Source of the DNA: Halobacillus shinanisalinarum
GTDB taxonomy: Bacteria > Bacillota > Bacilli > Bacillales > Halobacillaceae
Direction of reading: 5' to 3'
DNA length: 64,000 bases
Assembly: GCF_022919835.1 (NCBI RefSeq)
Contig: NZ_CP095074.1
Location: 3,512,001 to 3,576,000, forward strand
Every line of letters starts with the position of its first letter. Within the stretch, counting starts at the first letter, position 1. Position numbers and translations under genes: made by a program. The notes below the pieces were generated by a model that was not told the DNA's origin, did not search any database, and saw only the letters and a program-made list of their open reading frames with translations. Of the stretch, positions 1 to 8,816 are shown piece by piece.

Positions 1-1
1 A

Positions 2-652
2 GGTTTCGTGCGTTCAAACGAGGAAATCGATTACCCGAACTTGATGTTCCACTTCCTTCCGGTAGCAGTACGGTACGATGGACAAAAAGCGCCAACGGAT
101 CACGGGTTCCAAGTACACATCGGACCTATGTACTCTGATGCCCGCGGTTCATTAAAGATTCGTTCAAAAGATCCGAAAGAACATCCGAGCATGGTCTATA
201 ACTATCTTTCTACTGAACAAGACAAACGCGAGTGGGTGGAGGCAATCAGAATTACTCGTGAAATTATGTCTCAACCAGCTATGAAAAAGTACAATGCTGG
301 GGAACTTTCACCTGGCCCTACCGTTCAATCAGACGAGGAGATTTTGGAATGGGTGAAAGAAGATGCTGAGACTGCCCTTCACCCGTCTTGTACGGCCAAA
401 ATGGGACCAGATTCAGACCCTATGGCTGTCGTAGATCCGCAAACCATGAAGGTTCACGGACTCGAAAATGTACGAGTAGTCGATGCTTCTGCCATGCCTT
501 ATGTTACGAACGGCAATATTCATGCACCTGTATTGATGTTAGCAGAAAAGGCAGCGGACCTTATCCTTGGACGTAAACCGCTGGATCCTGATCATGCCGA
601 TTACTATCGTCATGGAGTACATCCTGAGGATGCAGGCACAGTATCTAAATAA
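2..652 (+). CDS. betA: Choline dehydrogenase (GMC oxidoreductase), C-terminal part
   Basis: C-terminal third of a FAD-dependent GMC oxidoreductase; the reading frame is open through the left edge of the window, so the true start lies outside and the first visible Val is internal. The segment carries the HPSCTAKMG motif, which holds the active-site His of the family, followed by the substrate-domain tail with [17 protein letters not shown], both typical of BetA. BetA oxidises choline to betaine aldehyde on the way to the compatible solute glycine betaine, in line with a salt-tolerant host. A hairpin terminator follows immediately. Other GMC alcohol dehydrogenases share parts of these motifs, but the full C-terminal pattern fits choline dehydrogenase best. 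Confidence 0.85.
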   Translation, partial: GFVRSNEEIDYPNLMFHFLPVAVRYDGQKAPTDHGFQVHIGPMYSDARGSLKIRSKDPKEHPSMVYNYLSTEQDKREWVEAIRITREIMSQPAMKKYNAGELSPGPTVQSDEEILEWVKEDAETALHPSCTAKMGPDSDPMAVVDPQTMKVHGLENVRVVDASAMPYVTNGNIHAPVLMLAEKAADLILGRKPLDPDHADYYRHGVHPEDAGTVSK

Positions 653-665
653 CGCTTTCCGTAAT

Positions 666-735
666 AAGAAGGCCTCTTTCAAAATGTATTTGCTCTTGAA
701 GCATACATTTATGATAGAGAGCCTTCTCTTTTTTT
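666..735 (+). terminator. Rho-independent terminator after betA
   Basis: AGAAGGCCTCT pairs with AGAGCCTTCT (one bulge), with an inner ATGTAT/ATACAT stem, and is followed by a run of seven T. Confidence 0.7.
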
Positions 736-831
736 GGATCTCTTATTTCCTCTCTATACAACTCCTCTTACAAAATATAAATTTAATCACATCATCGCGA
801 TAATTATGGGACTCGGAGGGTACTTGTGTTT

Positions 832-893
832 ACGCTGGCGGATAAAGACGCCTGCCCCAGCGCGTTAATGTATTGACGCACTGGGGGCAGGCG
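832..893. repeat. GC-rich hairpin repeat, copy A
   Basis: Two overlapping inverted repeats. The core CGGATAAAGACGCCTG (839-854) lies between short GC-rich arms and recurs with one mismatch at 4218-4233. In addition 849-865 pairs with 876-893 (CGCCTGCCCC/GGGGGCAGGCG) to give a long stem without a T-run. The remaining intergenic DNA up to 1379 shows no recognisable gene; two mini-frames behind GGAGG-like sequences (near 1060 and 1127) are too short to call. Confidence 0.45.
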
Positions 894-1379
894 ACAATTT
901 TGACAAAGTATTAAAAATTCCTCCGTGGACCATACATTTGGGATTTAACGACACAAATGAAGGGCCCTGTAAATTATTCGGATTTTACTGAATATTATTT
1001 TAATTGCGAATACCTTCGTTTATACTGATTATACGTACCTTGGTGAGGTGAAAAGGGGATGATAAATGATCTGAGAATGTAAGAATTACCTCTAATGTTA
1101 AATAGACTGCAGAAGTTAGGAGGATAATGCAAGGTACGGCATTAAACCTGTTTTATTATTAAGCGGGGCAGGACACGATACTATATTTTTGTCTGGCAAG
1201 GATGGGAATAGCCATAACTCGAAGGGATAGTCAGCGCTAAATAATTAGTAAGGTCGGTACATATTATTAAACGTTTATCGAAACACAGAGGAAAAAATAT
1301 ATACGTTAAGGTAAGGGCGTGTGTGACTGAGAGACGTCTATAACCACAGTCTTTAGAGTAGAGAAATGGGGGAAACGAA

Positions 1380-2558
1380 GTGTTAAGTGAACCTGTAGTT
1401 GCAGCGATGTTGATGTTAGCGTTATTGGCAGTAGGTGAATTTTTGTCGATCATCTCAAGAGCAAGAATTCCAATGCTGCTTGTTGCTTTATTCGGTTATT
1501 TGATTTTAATCTGGATAGGCATTTTTCCGAAAGATCTTATTGACAAATCAAACCTTGCAACGTTCGGAGCTGTGATGGTTGCACCGCTCATTGTACATAT
1601 GGGAACGCTAGTACCTTTTCGGTTACTAAAAGGCCAGGTAAAAGCGATATTAATTTCCCTTTTCGGCGTGATATGTTCAACTGTTCTCATCCTTCTTATA
1701 GTCGCTCCGATTATTGGCTATGAAGAGGCTGTTTCTGGATCGGGGCCGCTGTCGGGAGGACTTGTTGCCACCCTTATTACGTTTGAAAAGCTTGAGGAAA
1801 TAGGCTTGGCAAGTATGGTTACGATTCCAGCGCTAGTCTATGGATGTCAAAAGTTAGTAGGTATGCCGCTTGCCTCCAATCTTTTGCGTCGTTATGCATT
1901 AAAACTTCGGGCTTCGATTGATGCTGGAACATTTGCGGCTGCTGGTAAACCAACTAGTGAAGTTTCCGCAACAACAGAAGAAAATGAAAACAGCTGGCTC
2001 CCGGAAAAGTATCAAACGAGCATTATTTTGTTGTTTCAATTGTTTATCGGTGGTTCTCTTTCCGTCTGGCTCGAAAGTCTTACAGGCATTCACTACAGTC
2101 TTTGGGCACTATTTATCGGGATTATCGGCACCTATTTCGGTTTTTATCAGCCTAGAATGATGCAACGCGCAAACACATTTGGTATTTCCATGGTAGGACT
2201 ACTTTTTGTAATTATATCTGCGATGAACGATATTACGATTGGTATGTTTGTCGATTATCTTCCCGCCGTTCTTTCGATTCTTGCCGTTGGAGCGTTTGGC
2301 ATTTTGGCCGGAGGTTTTCTTGCTTCAAAAGTGTTGAGATGGGATCCGTATTTAGGTGTTCCGGTAGCACTTACGGCTATGTTTGGATTTCCCGCAGGTT
2401 ATATCTTGGCTGAAGAAGTAAGTAGAAGTGTCGGCAGGGATGAAGAGGAACAACAAGTCATTCTCAATAACATTTTGACACCTATGCTTGTCGGCGGTTT
2501 TACAACGGTAACAACAGCCTCGATTGTTATTGCTACGATTTTGATGGGTACGCTTTAA
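1380..2558 (+). CDS. Putative multi-pass membrane carrier
   Basis: 392-residue protein, almost entirely hydrophobic, with about ten or eleven predicted membrane segments and one hydrophilic loop near residues 180-215 rich in Glu, Ser and Thr. GTG start at 1380 preceded by GGGGGAAA at a good distance. I do not recognise the family with certainty; the overall look (symmetric halves, Gly-rich segments such as SGSGPLSGGL and VGGFTTVTTAS) resembles secondary organic-anion carriers such as the GltS/MadM-like group. An M20 peptidase relic and an intact M20 peptidase follow directly, so uptake of a peptide or N-acyl amino acid that the peptidase then cleaves is a reasonable inference, not shown by the sequence. 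Confidence 0.6.
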   Translation: MLSEPVVAAMLMLALLAVGEFLSIISRARIPMLLVALFGYLILIWIGIFPKDLIDKSNLATFGAVMVAPLIVHMGTLVPFRLLKGQVKAILISLFGVICSTVLILLIVAPIIGYEEAVSGSGPLSGGLVATLITFEKLEEIGLASMVTIPALVYGCQKLVGMPLASNLLRRYALKLRASIDAGTFAAAGKPTSEVSATTEENENSWLPEKYQTSIILLFQLFIGGSLSVWLESLTGIHYSLWALFIGIIGTYFGFYQPRMMQRANTFGISMVGLLFVIISAMNDITIGMFVDYLPAVLSILAVGAFGILAGGFLASKVLRWDPYLGVPVALTAMFGFPAGYILAEEVSRSVGRDEEEQQVILNNILTPMLVGGFTTVTTASIVIATILMGTL

Positions 2559-2603
2559 CCGAAACGTTGGCGTAATTGGTGTACAAAAGTTTGCTAAGAG
2601 TAG

Positions 2604-2726
2604 TCTCGCAAGATTCTTGATGCACAAGCAATTATTATTGGTTTTGGAGCACCTTTCGCATTTGCGAATACGTATGCGTCGAACGAAAATATCGCCATTG
2701 ACAATTATCTGAGCGGTATTAATTAA
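2604..2726 (+). pseudogene. Relic of an M20 peptidase C-terminus
   Basis: A 40-codon open stretch ending at the TAA that overlaps the ATG at 2726. Its translation contains KILDAQAIIIGFG and ASNENIAIDNYLSGIN. This lines up with the very end of the neighbouring intact M20 peptidase (KILDLPSVVVPY and SPNENIGVNNFFNGIK), with the family's conserved NE pair and D/N-N-aromatic tail. Upstream the frame is closed by a TAG at 2601 and nothing else of the gene is left. It is best read as the tail of a deleted paralogue. Confidence 0.65.
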
Positions 2727-2767
2727 TGGCAACAATTTTATTACTAATATGGAAAGAGGGAAATGCA

Positions 2768-4129
2768 GTGAACTTATCTGAAATCTCGGATGTGGTTGAG
2801 AAACGAAAGGATCAATATTTGGAACAGTTATTCACATTACTGCGGCAGAAGAGCATTAGCGCACAAAATATTGGAATCAGAGACTGTGCCGAATTATTAA
2901 AAAGCATGATGGAGGATATTGGTATAAACACTCGCCTGATGGAAACTGACGGACATCCGGTGGTGTATGGTGAGGTTATAAAGGATCCTGATGCGTTTAC
3001 ATTATTAATTTACGGTCATTATGACGTTCAGCCGCCGGACCCGCTTGATGAGTGGTTATCACCCCCGTTTGAGCCAGCCATTCGCGACGGGAGAATTTTT
3101 TGCCGCGGTGCAGGTGATAACAAGGGACAATTGATGGCGCAAGTTTTGGCGATTAAAACTTATTTAGACACATGCGGTGAATTGCCGATTAACATCAAAA
3201 TGGTGTTTGAAGGTGAAGAAGAAAGTGCAAGCGTAAATCTCGCTTCTTTCGTTGAGAAAAACAAAGAACTTTTAAAAGCCGATCTCGTATACACATCGGA
3301 TGGTCCTATGCATGACAGCGGTGCACCGTACGTTTTACTTGGTGTCAGAGGGATGTTATACGTGGAATTGACGGCAAAAGGCGCTGATTGGGAAAACCAT
3401 TCCGGTAATAAAGGAAATATTGTCCCGAACCCCGCATGGAACTTGATTGATTTGTTAAGAACGATGCGTGATGAAAACGGACGGGTTTTAATCGAAGGAT
3501 TTTACGATGATATCCGCAAACCGACGGAGAAGGAAAAAGAGATTATTAAAGAGCTCCCGTTTGACAGAGAACAAGTTGCCGAAAAAATCGGCTATAAGCA
3601 ATTAGATATGAACGGAGAAGAGTATTATCATAAATTAACGATGGAACCGACATTTAATATTGCTGGGTTTACGAGCGGATACGGTGGAGAAGGAACGAAA
3701 ACGATTATTCCTTCACAAGCAACGATAAAAATGGATATGCGGCTTGTTGTTGATCAGGACCCATATGATATCTACAAGAAGTTCTGCGCTCATGTCGAAA
3801 AATATGCTCCTGATATTGAAGTCAAACATCTTGGAGACATGAAACCGTCAAGGACGCCAGCTGACCAGGAGGTTGTCGATGTTGTCACAGGGGCGGTGAG
3901 CGAATCCTTCAATCAGGAGACGATTTTGCAGCCGAGTCTTGGAGGAAGCCTTCCGGACTATGTATGGACAAAAATATTAGATTTGCCATCTGTCGTCGTT
4001 CCTTACGCGAATTTCGATGAAGCCAACCATTCTCCAAACGAGAATATTGGGGTTAACAACTTTTTCAACGGAATTAAATGCACGTGTAATGTCATTCATA
4101 AGCTTGGAAAGTATTCGACACAGTGCTAA
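2768..4129 (+). CDS. M20 family metallopeptidase (dipeptidase type)
   Basis: Zinc-dependent peptidase/deacylase of the M20/ArgE-DapE-CPG2 family. Visible ligands: the H of YGHYDVQPPDP, the D of RGAGDNKGQ, the EE pair in FEGEEESAS, the D of YTSDGP and the late His in EANHSPNENI. The lid/dimerisation domain lies between, roughly residues 195-330. I place the start at GTG 2768, which has AAAGAGGG seven bases upstream; the ATG at 2726 has no ribosome binding site and adds 14 atypical residues. About 453 residues, normal for the dipeptidase subgroup. Probably cotranscribed with the carrier at 1380. Exact substrate unknown; di- or oligopeptides or an N-acyl amino acid are likely. Confidence 0.85.
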   Translation: MNLSEISDVVEKRKDQYLEQLFTLLRQKSISAQNIGIRDCAELLKSMMEDIGINTRLMETDGHPVVYGEVIKDPDAFTLLIYGHYDVQPPDPLDEWLSPPFEPAIRDGRIFCRGAGDNKGQLMAQVLAIKTYLDTCGELPINIKMVFEGEEESASVNLASFVEKNKELLKADLVYTSDGPMHDSGAPYVLLGVRGMLYVELTAKGADWENHSGNKGNIVPNPAWNLIDLLRTMRDENGRVLIEGFYDDIRKPTEKEKEIIKELPFDREQVAEKIGYKQLDMNGEEYYHKLTMEPTFNIAGFTSGYGGEGTKTIIPSQATIKMDMRLVVDQDPYDIYKKFCAHVEKYAPDIEVKHLGDMKPSRTPADQEVVDVVTGAVSESFNQETILQPSLGGSLPDYVWTKILDLPSVVVPYANFDEANHSPNENIGVNNFFNGIKCTCNVIHKLGKYSTQC

Positions 4130-4202
4130 ACAACAAAGAGGTTCCGTTCTCAGAACTTCTTTCCATCTATTAGGGATACAGTCAACTTTTTATCACTCAA
4201 CT

Positions 4203-4242
4203 AACGGGCGGATCCTACGGATAAAGTCGCCTGACCGCCGTT
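4203..4242. repeat. GC-rich hairpin repeat, copy B
   Basis: AACGGGCGG and CCGCCGTT arms enclose CGGATAAAGTCGCCTG, which differs from copy A at 839-854 by one base. Both copies sit just downstream of genes. Confidence 0.4.
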
Positions 4243-4275
4243 TCGGTAGCGATTACGGAATTTTATAAAAAAATA

Positions 4276-4324
4276 AGAGCCTCTCAAGCGTCTCATGAAA
4301 AGGATGGCTTGTGAGGCTCTTTCT
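4276..4324. terminator. Bidirectional terminator
   Basis: AGAGCCTCTCAAGC pairs with GCTTGTGAGGCTCT with one mismatch; A-run on the left and T-rich on the right, between convergent genes (M20 peptidase and ycjW). Confidence 0.8.
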
Positions 4325-4350
4325 ATAACTATACATAGAACGGAGCCATC

Positions 4351-5379
4351 CTATTTCGGAAACGGCTGCGTTCTATACTTTGATCCTTGGACAGTCCTTG
4401 CGGTAGGAATGATAACTGTGCGATCATTTATAGCTTTGTTTTTAATAATCTTGAACAAGTGTTTCGTTGCCACTTCTCCGAGCTCATCTGTTGGGTTTTC
4501 TATCTGGATGATAGATGGGAATAGGAAAGATGTAATCTCCGTATTACTGTAGCCGCCAATAAGAATACCCGAAGGAGTCGAAATGCCATGCTCTTCTAAA
4601 TTCTTATATAAGCTAAGCAGTTTTAGATCATCTGTAGCAAAGATAGCTGTTGGGAGTTCTTGCTGCTCGAAAAGCTTTTGGGAATTTCGGTAAGCTTCGT
4701 TCATCGTAAAGCCACAGTCGATCATGAGCTCATCTTTAACAGGGATGTTGTTATCTTTTAGACATTGTATATAGCCTTTTAATCGATCAATCGACACATG
4801 ATATTCTTGTGGAGAATACAGGCATGCAATATCCTTATGTCCTAAATCGATCATGTATTGGACAAGGTTATAACTGTCTAAGAAGTTATCCGTGTCGACA
4901 GAGTATATGTTTTTATACTCCCCGGCAACTTTTCCGATGACAATGGTCGGAATGTTAAACTTATCGATTTCTTTGAAGTAGTCTTCATCGGAGGGAGAGC
5001 TAAGCATAATAATACCCTTCACAATTTTGGATGCGGTTTTTGCTATACAACGTTTGATTTCTTCCACATCATTTTGAGAGGTCTGGAGTATGACATCATA
5101 GTTTTCCTCGTCAGAAAATCTTGATATGACGTGAAGGATCTCAGAGAAGAAAGGGTTGTTTTTTGTTGTTGTCGTTGATCGAGAAACGACAAGAATAGCA
5201 TCGAAACCAGAAGAAAGTCCGCGGGCAATTTTGCTTGGTTGGTAATTCAGTTCTTCTATCGCTTTTTGTACTTTCTCTTTGCTTTTAGAAGATATATTAG
5301 GGTTATTATTTAATACTCTAGATACAGTCGACTTTGATACGTTCGCAGCCTTTGCTATATCATAGATCGTTGGATTCAT
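4351..5379 (-). CDS. ycjW: LacI-family transcriptional regulator of the ycj-type operon
   Basis: 342-residue LacI/GalR repressor. N-terminal helix-turn-helix IYDIAKAANVSKSTVSRVLN (residues 5-24) and hinge helix YQPSKIARGL, then a periplasmic-binding-protein-like effector domain. Start ATG at 5379 with an AGAGGTG ribosome binding site. It is divergent from the sugar operon beginning at 5711, and two LacI-type palindromes with a central CG lie between them (5397-5410 and 5620-5637). The one at 5397 sits next to its own start, so autoregulation is likely. The position matches ycjW of the E. coli ycj cluster; the effector is presumably a glucoside or disaccharide. Confidence 0.85.
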   Translation of the reverse strand: MNPTIYDIAKAANVSKSTVSRVLNNNPNISSKSKEKVQKAIEELNYQPSKIARGLSSGFDAILVVSRSTTTTKNNPFFSEILHVISRFSDEENYDVILQTSQNDVEEIKRCIAKTASKIVKGIIMLSSPSDEDYFKEIDKFNIPTIVIGKVAGEYKNIYSVDTDNFLDSYNLVQYMIDLGHKDIACLYSPQEYHVSIDRLKGYIQCLKDNNIPVKDELMIDCGFTMNEAYRNSQKLFEQQELPTAIFATDDLKLLSLYKNLEEHGISTPSGILIGGYSNTEITSFLFPSIIQIENPTDELGEVATKHLFKIIKNKAINDRTVIIPTARTVQGSKYRTQPFPK

Positions 5380-5396
5380 TATTGTTCACCTCTTTT

Positions 5397-5410
5397 TGGT
5401 ACCGGTTCCA
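5397..5410. promoter_or_regulatory. LacI-type operator near ycjW
   Basis: TGGTACCGGTTCCA, a palindrome with central CG and a single asymmetric pair, located 18 bp upstream of the regulator's start codon. Confidence 0.6.
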
Positions 5411-5551
5411 TTACATAGTATCAAACTTATTAAAGTATGTCACCAAATAGCTTTTATTTTAGGTTAGAAATAGAACGGGGTTTCCATAAATTAGTTAGTA
5501 TTTAACATGATATAAGTGGCTTCAAATAAGGAGTTTTACTGAAATATTATG

Positions 5552-5581
5552 TTGACAGCAAAACAAAAGATATATTATGAT
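5552..5581 (+). promoter_or_regulatory. Sigma-A promoter of the ycj-type operon
   Basis: TTGACA at 5552-5557 and TATGAT at 5576-5581, spacer 18. Transcription would begin near 5588, directly in front of the cre site. Confidence 0.6.
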
Positions 5582-5590
5582 TTTCACAAA

Positions 5591-5604
5591 TGGTAACGCT
5601 GTCA
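5591..5604. promoter_or_regulatory. cre site (CcpA, catabolite repression)
   Basis: TGGTAACGCTGTCA matches the cre consensus TGWNANCGNTNWCA at 13 of 14 positions, and overlaps the expected transcription start. CcpA repression of this sugar operon is the natural reading. Confidence 0.6.
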
Positions 5605-5619
5605 TATTTTTTGTAGGTT

Positions 5620-5637
5620 TTTGGGAGCGGTCCCTAA
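5620..5637. promoter_or_regulatory. LacI-type operator in the ycj-type leader
   Basis: TTTGGGAGCGGTCCCTAA, an 18-bp palindrome with central CG and two mismatched pairs, downstream of the promoter where it would block elongation or initiation. Confidence 0.55.
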
Positions 5638-5710
5638 AAGTGCGTCTAGTAAAAGGAGATATGGATTTCTCAGAGGTAGAAGCAGCAAAAACTATTCAGG
5701 AGGCTGACAC

Positions 5711-7009
5711 ATGAAACTAAAACTGTTTGGAATAATTGTTTTCATTGGACTCTCTGCAGCTTTAATCGGCTGCTCTAGTGAAACTGGCCAATCGAAGGGG
5801 GGAGAAGTAACCATTGAGTTTATGCATACTTCTGTAGAGCAGGAACGCTTAAAGGTAGTAAATGGGTTAATACAAAAATTTGAAGAGGACAATCCCAATA
5901 TAAATATTGATCCAGTGGTCGTCGAGGAAGGCAGTCTGTCGACAAAAATCATTACATTAGCTCAGGCGGGCGAGTTGCCAGAGGTTATTGAGGTTGGGCA
6001 GCAGCATGCAAAGATGCTGGATAAAAACGCTCTTGTCGATACGGATGCTTTGAAAAGCGTCATTGAGGATATTGGGAAAGAAGAATACTTTGACGGGACA
6101 TTGAAGCTTGTACGTACTGAGGACGGTAAGGGGTTTAGAGGCGTCCCTATCAGCGGGTGGGTACAGGGCATATGGTACAACAAAGAAATGCTAGCTTCCA
6201 AAGGTTTTGAGGAGCCTCAGAACTGGGAGGAGCTGCTAGAGATTGCGGAAGCATTTACAGATAAGGCCAATCAAAAGTATGGGATTGCTTTACCAACTGT
6301 AGAGGGGAATCTCTCTGAGCAAGCTTTCTCACAGTTTGCCCTATCGAATAATGCCAACATCTTAAATGCTAACGGGGAGATCACTCTAAGTACTCCAGAG
6401 ATGAAAGAATCCTTAACGTATTATAAAAAATTGTCGCAATATACGATGCCTGGCTCAAATGGCGTGACCGAGGTAAAAGACGCGTTTATGAATGGTACAG
6501 CACCAATGGCCATCTATTCTACGTACATTTTACCCGCTGTTTACGCTCAAGGTGACCCTAGTAACCTTGGATATGCCATTCCGAAAAAAGAACAAGAGGC
6601 GGTTTTTGGTACAGTCAGTTCTTTAACGATTCCATCTGGGCTAGAAGAACAAAAGAAAAAAGCGGCGCAAACGTTTGTAAAATACCTTTCCAAAACTGAA
6701 AACGCAACCGAATGGATACTCATGGCTCCAGGTGGTGCTCAGCCAGTACATAAAAGTGTAGTAGCGAGTGAAACCTATCAATCTAATAAAGTCATTAACG
6801 CATTTGGTGATTTATCTACTGAGATTGCCGAATCCTTTAATGAAATTCAAGTATTCGGTTTAGTAGAGAATAAGAACTTCGTGAAAATGGGTGACATTTC
6901 AAGTTCTAATGCGATTCCTATCATGATGAATCAAGTAACGGTTGGTGATGCTAGTGTTGAAGAAGGGATAAAGGCGGCGCAAGAACAGTTGGATAAAGTC
7001 CTTGAATAA
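5711..7009 (+). CDS. ycjN: ABC sugar transporter, substrate-binding lipoprotein
   Basis: 432 residues. Lipoprotein signal peptide with lipobox LIGC, lipidated Cys at residue 21, then a cluster-B/MalE-like extracellular solute-binding domain (WVQGIWYNKEMLASKGFEEP and a PxNWEEL-like segment are typical). AGGAGG ribosome binding site at 5698. Captures an oligosaccharide or glucoside outside the membrane and hands it to the two permeases that follow. It occupies the position of ycjN in the E. coli ycj cluster. No ATPase gene is present in the operon, so a shared MsmX/MsmK-type ATPase from elsewhere must power it (known for related Bacillus importers). Confidence 0.85.
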   Translation: MKLKLFGIIVFIGLSAALIGCSSETGQSKGGEVTIEFMHTSVEQERLKVVNGLIQKFEEDNPNINIDPVVVEEGSLSTKIITLAQAGELPEVIEVGQQHAKMLDKNALVDTDALKSVIEDIGKEEYFDGTLKLVRTEDGKGFRGVPISGWVQGIWYNKEMLASKGFEEPQNWEELLEIAEAFTDKANQKYGIALPTVEGNLSEQAFSQFALSNNANILNANGEITLSTPEMKESLTYYKKLSQYTMPGSNGVTEVKDAFMNGTAPMAIYSTYILPAVYAQGDPSNLGYAIPKKEQEAVFGTVSSLTIPSGLEEQKKKAAQTFVKYLSKTENATEWILMAPGGAQPVHKSVVASETYQSNKVINAFGDLSTEIAESFNEIQVFGLVENKNFVKMGDISSSNAIPIMMNQVTVGDASVEEGIKAAQEQLDKVLE

Positions 7010-7093
7010 GTGTAGTCTCTTCTAAAATATTAGGTGCGGATTAAGATTCCTCCTGCAGCCAGTTAAATCTTGTTTAGAAAGGTGGTCAACCTA

Positions 7094-7975
7094 TTGTTTA
7101 AGGTCAAACGAGAAACTTCCGATGGAAAATTAGCATTGATTTTATTATTACCGAGCTCACTTTTAATCTTATTGCTAATTGGCTACCCAATGCTCTCCAA
7201 TTTCTATATAAGCTTTTTTGAGCAACCCATTAACCCTGAGTTTCCTGCAGAGTTTATAGGACTTGAAAACTACATAGAAACATTGACGAATATTGAGTTC
7301 TATAAATCCCTAGGTATTACTCTTCTTTACACACTGTTGGTGGTTGTGGGTAGTACAGCTCTAGGTCTTTATGTAGCGATCATGTTTAATCGTCCATTTC
7401 GGTTTAGAAAGATTGCACGTTCGCTGATCATTTTATCTTATGTCACTCCGTCCATTTCACTGATCTTTGTTTGGAAATACATGTTCAACAGTGGATATGG
7501 GATTATCAATTACATTGGCAGGGATATGTTGCATATATTTGATCGGGCACCTCTCTGGTTTGATAATCCTACCAGTGCTTTCATTCTTGTCGTGTTATTT
7601 GCGATTTGGAGGTATTTCCCTTATGCCTTTATCGCGTTCTTGGCCATTCTTCAAACGATATCACCAACTTTATATGAAGCAGCAGAAATGGATGGCGCGA
7701 ACGTCTGGCAAAAGTTTAAAACGGTTACGTTACCTGCCATCATGCCGGTCATGCTTACGGTGATCACGTTACGAACGATCTGGATGTTCTATATGTTTGA
7801 GGACGTCTATTTATTAACAAACAAAGTAAATGTACTAGGAGTCTATTTATATGAAACCGCGTTTGCCTTTAATGATTTAGGCAAAGCATCAGCGATTTCC
7901 GTTCTTCTATTCTTAATCATTAGTACATTAATTATTGCTATTAGGAAGAAGGTGAACTTAAATGCCAGCAGTTAA
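7094..7975 (+). CDS. ycjO: ABC sugar transporter permease (MalF type)
   Basis: About 293 residues, six predicted membrane segments, with the ABC permease EAA loop YEAAEMDGANVWQKFKTVTL near residues 195-215. No ATG is available at the N-terminus; TTG at 7094 has AAAGGTGG eight bases upstream and is preferred to the TTG at 7070. Forms the channel with the second permease, whose gene overlaps its 3' end by 14 bp. Equivalent to YcjO. Confidence 0.85.
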   Translation: MFKVKRETSDGKLALILLLPSSLLILLLIGYPMLSNFYISFFEQPINPEFPAEFIGLENYIETLTNIEFYKSLGITLLYTLLVVVGSTALGLYVAIMFNRPFRFRKIARSLIILSYVTPSISLIFVWKYMFNSGYGIINYIGRDMLHIFDRAPLWFDNPTSAFILVVLFAIWRYFPYAFIAFLAILQTISPTLYEAAEMDGANVWQKFKTVTLPAIMPVMLTVITLRTIWMFYMFEDVYLLTNKVNVLGVYLYETAFAFNDLGKASAISVLLFLIISTLIIAIRKKVNLNASS

Positions 7976-8816
7976 TACAAGATCGACGAAAATGGCAAAG
8001 AGAGCGTCCTTTTATATAGGAATAATCGTTCTATTATGCGTTTGTCTATTTCCTTTCTTTATCATGCTTATGACGGCATTTAAAGGCTCTGAAGAAGCTA
8101 TTTCAAGGAACCCAACATTTTTCCCGAAGGATTGGACGGTCCAGCACTTTCTCGACATCTTTGACCCAACGATCTTCCCTTACCTTCATTATTTACAAAA
8201 CAGTTTTATCGTTTCCGTAACAGCATCTGTCATCTCTGTCGGGATCGCTATATTCGGGGCTTATGCCCTTTCACGGTTGAACTTCAGAGGGCGTCTGACG
8301 ATCAACGCTAGCTTTTACACAGTATATATGTTTTCAGGCATTCTTTTGGTTGTGCCCTTGTTTAAGGTTATCTCCGGGCTAGGTCTGTACGATACAAAAA
8401 CATCACTCATTATCGTAATGATTGTTCAGACTTTGCCCACAGCCATATTGATGCTAAATAGTTATTTTGAAACGATCCCTAAGGATTTAGAGGAAGCAGC
8501 AAAAATAGATGGATTAAATCGAGTGAAAGTGATTTTCTACATTATCATTCCGCTTTCATTTACAGGGATTGTTTCCGTTTTTGTTTATTGCTTTATGGTC
8601 GCCTGGAATGATTTCCTGTTCGCTTCGATTTTCTTTTCGGGATCAGAGAATTTTACTTTACCTGTAGGGTTATATGCATTATTCAGTAACCCTGATTACG
8701 TTTGGGGAAGAATGATGGCCGCGTCGATTATTACAGCACTGCCTGTGGTCATTATGTATGCTATATCAGAAAACTTAATTAAAGGAAATGTAACAGATGG
8801 AGGGGTTAAAGGATGA
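7962..8816 (+). CDS. ycjP: ABC sugar transporter permease (MalG type)
   Basis: 284 residues with six membrane segments and the EAA loop LEEAAKIDGLNRVKVIFYII near residues 175-195. ATG 7962 has AAGAAGGTG upstream and overlaps the end of the preceding permease gene, indicating translational coupling. Partner of the MalF-type permease; equivalent to YcjP. Confidence 0.88.
   Translation: MPAVNTRSTKMAKRASFYIGIIVLLCVCLFPFFIMLMTAFKGSEEAISRNPTFFPKDWTVQHFLDIFDPTIFPYLHYLQNSFIVSVTASVISVGIAIFGAYALSRLNFRGRLTINASFYTVYMFSGILLVVPLFKVISGLGLYDTKTSLIIVMIVQTLPTAILMLNSYFETIPKDLEEAAKIDGLNRVKVIFYIIIPLSFTGIVSVFVYCFMVAWNDFLFASIFFSGSENFTLPVGLYALFSNPDYVWGRMMAASIITALPVVIMYAISENLIKGNVTDGGVKG

Noticed and set aside
1127..1162. 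11-codon frame MQGTALNLFYY behind AGGAGG
   Set aside because: Shine-Dalgarno is only about 3 bases from the ATG and no regulatory feature such as a terminator or repeated codons follows.
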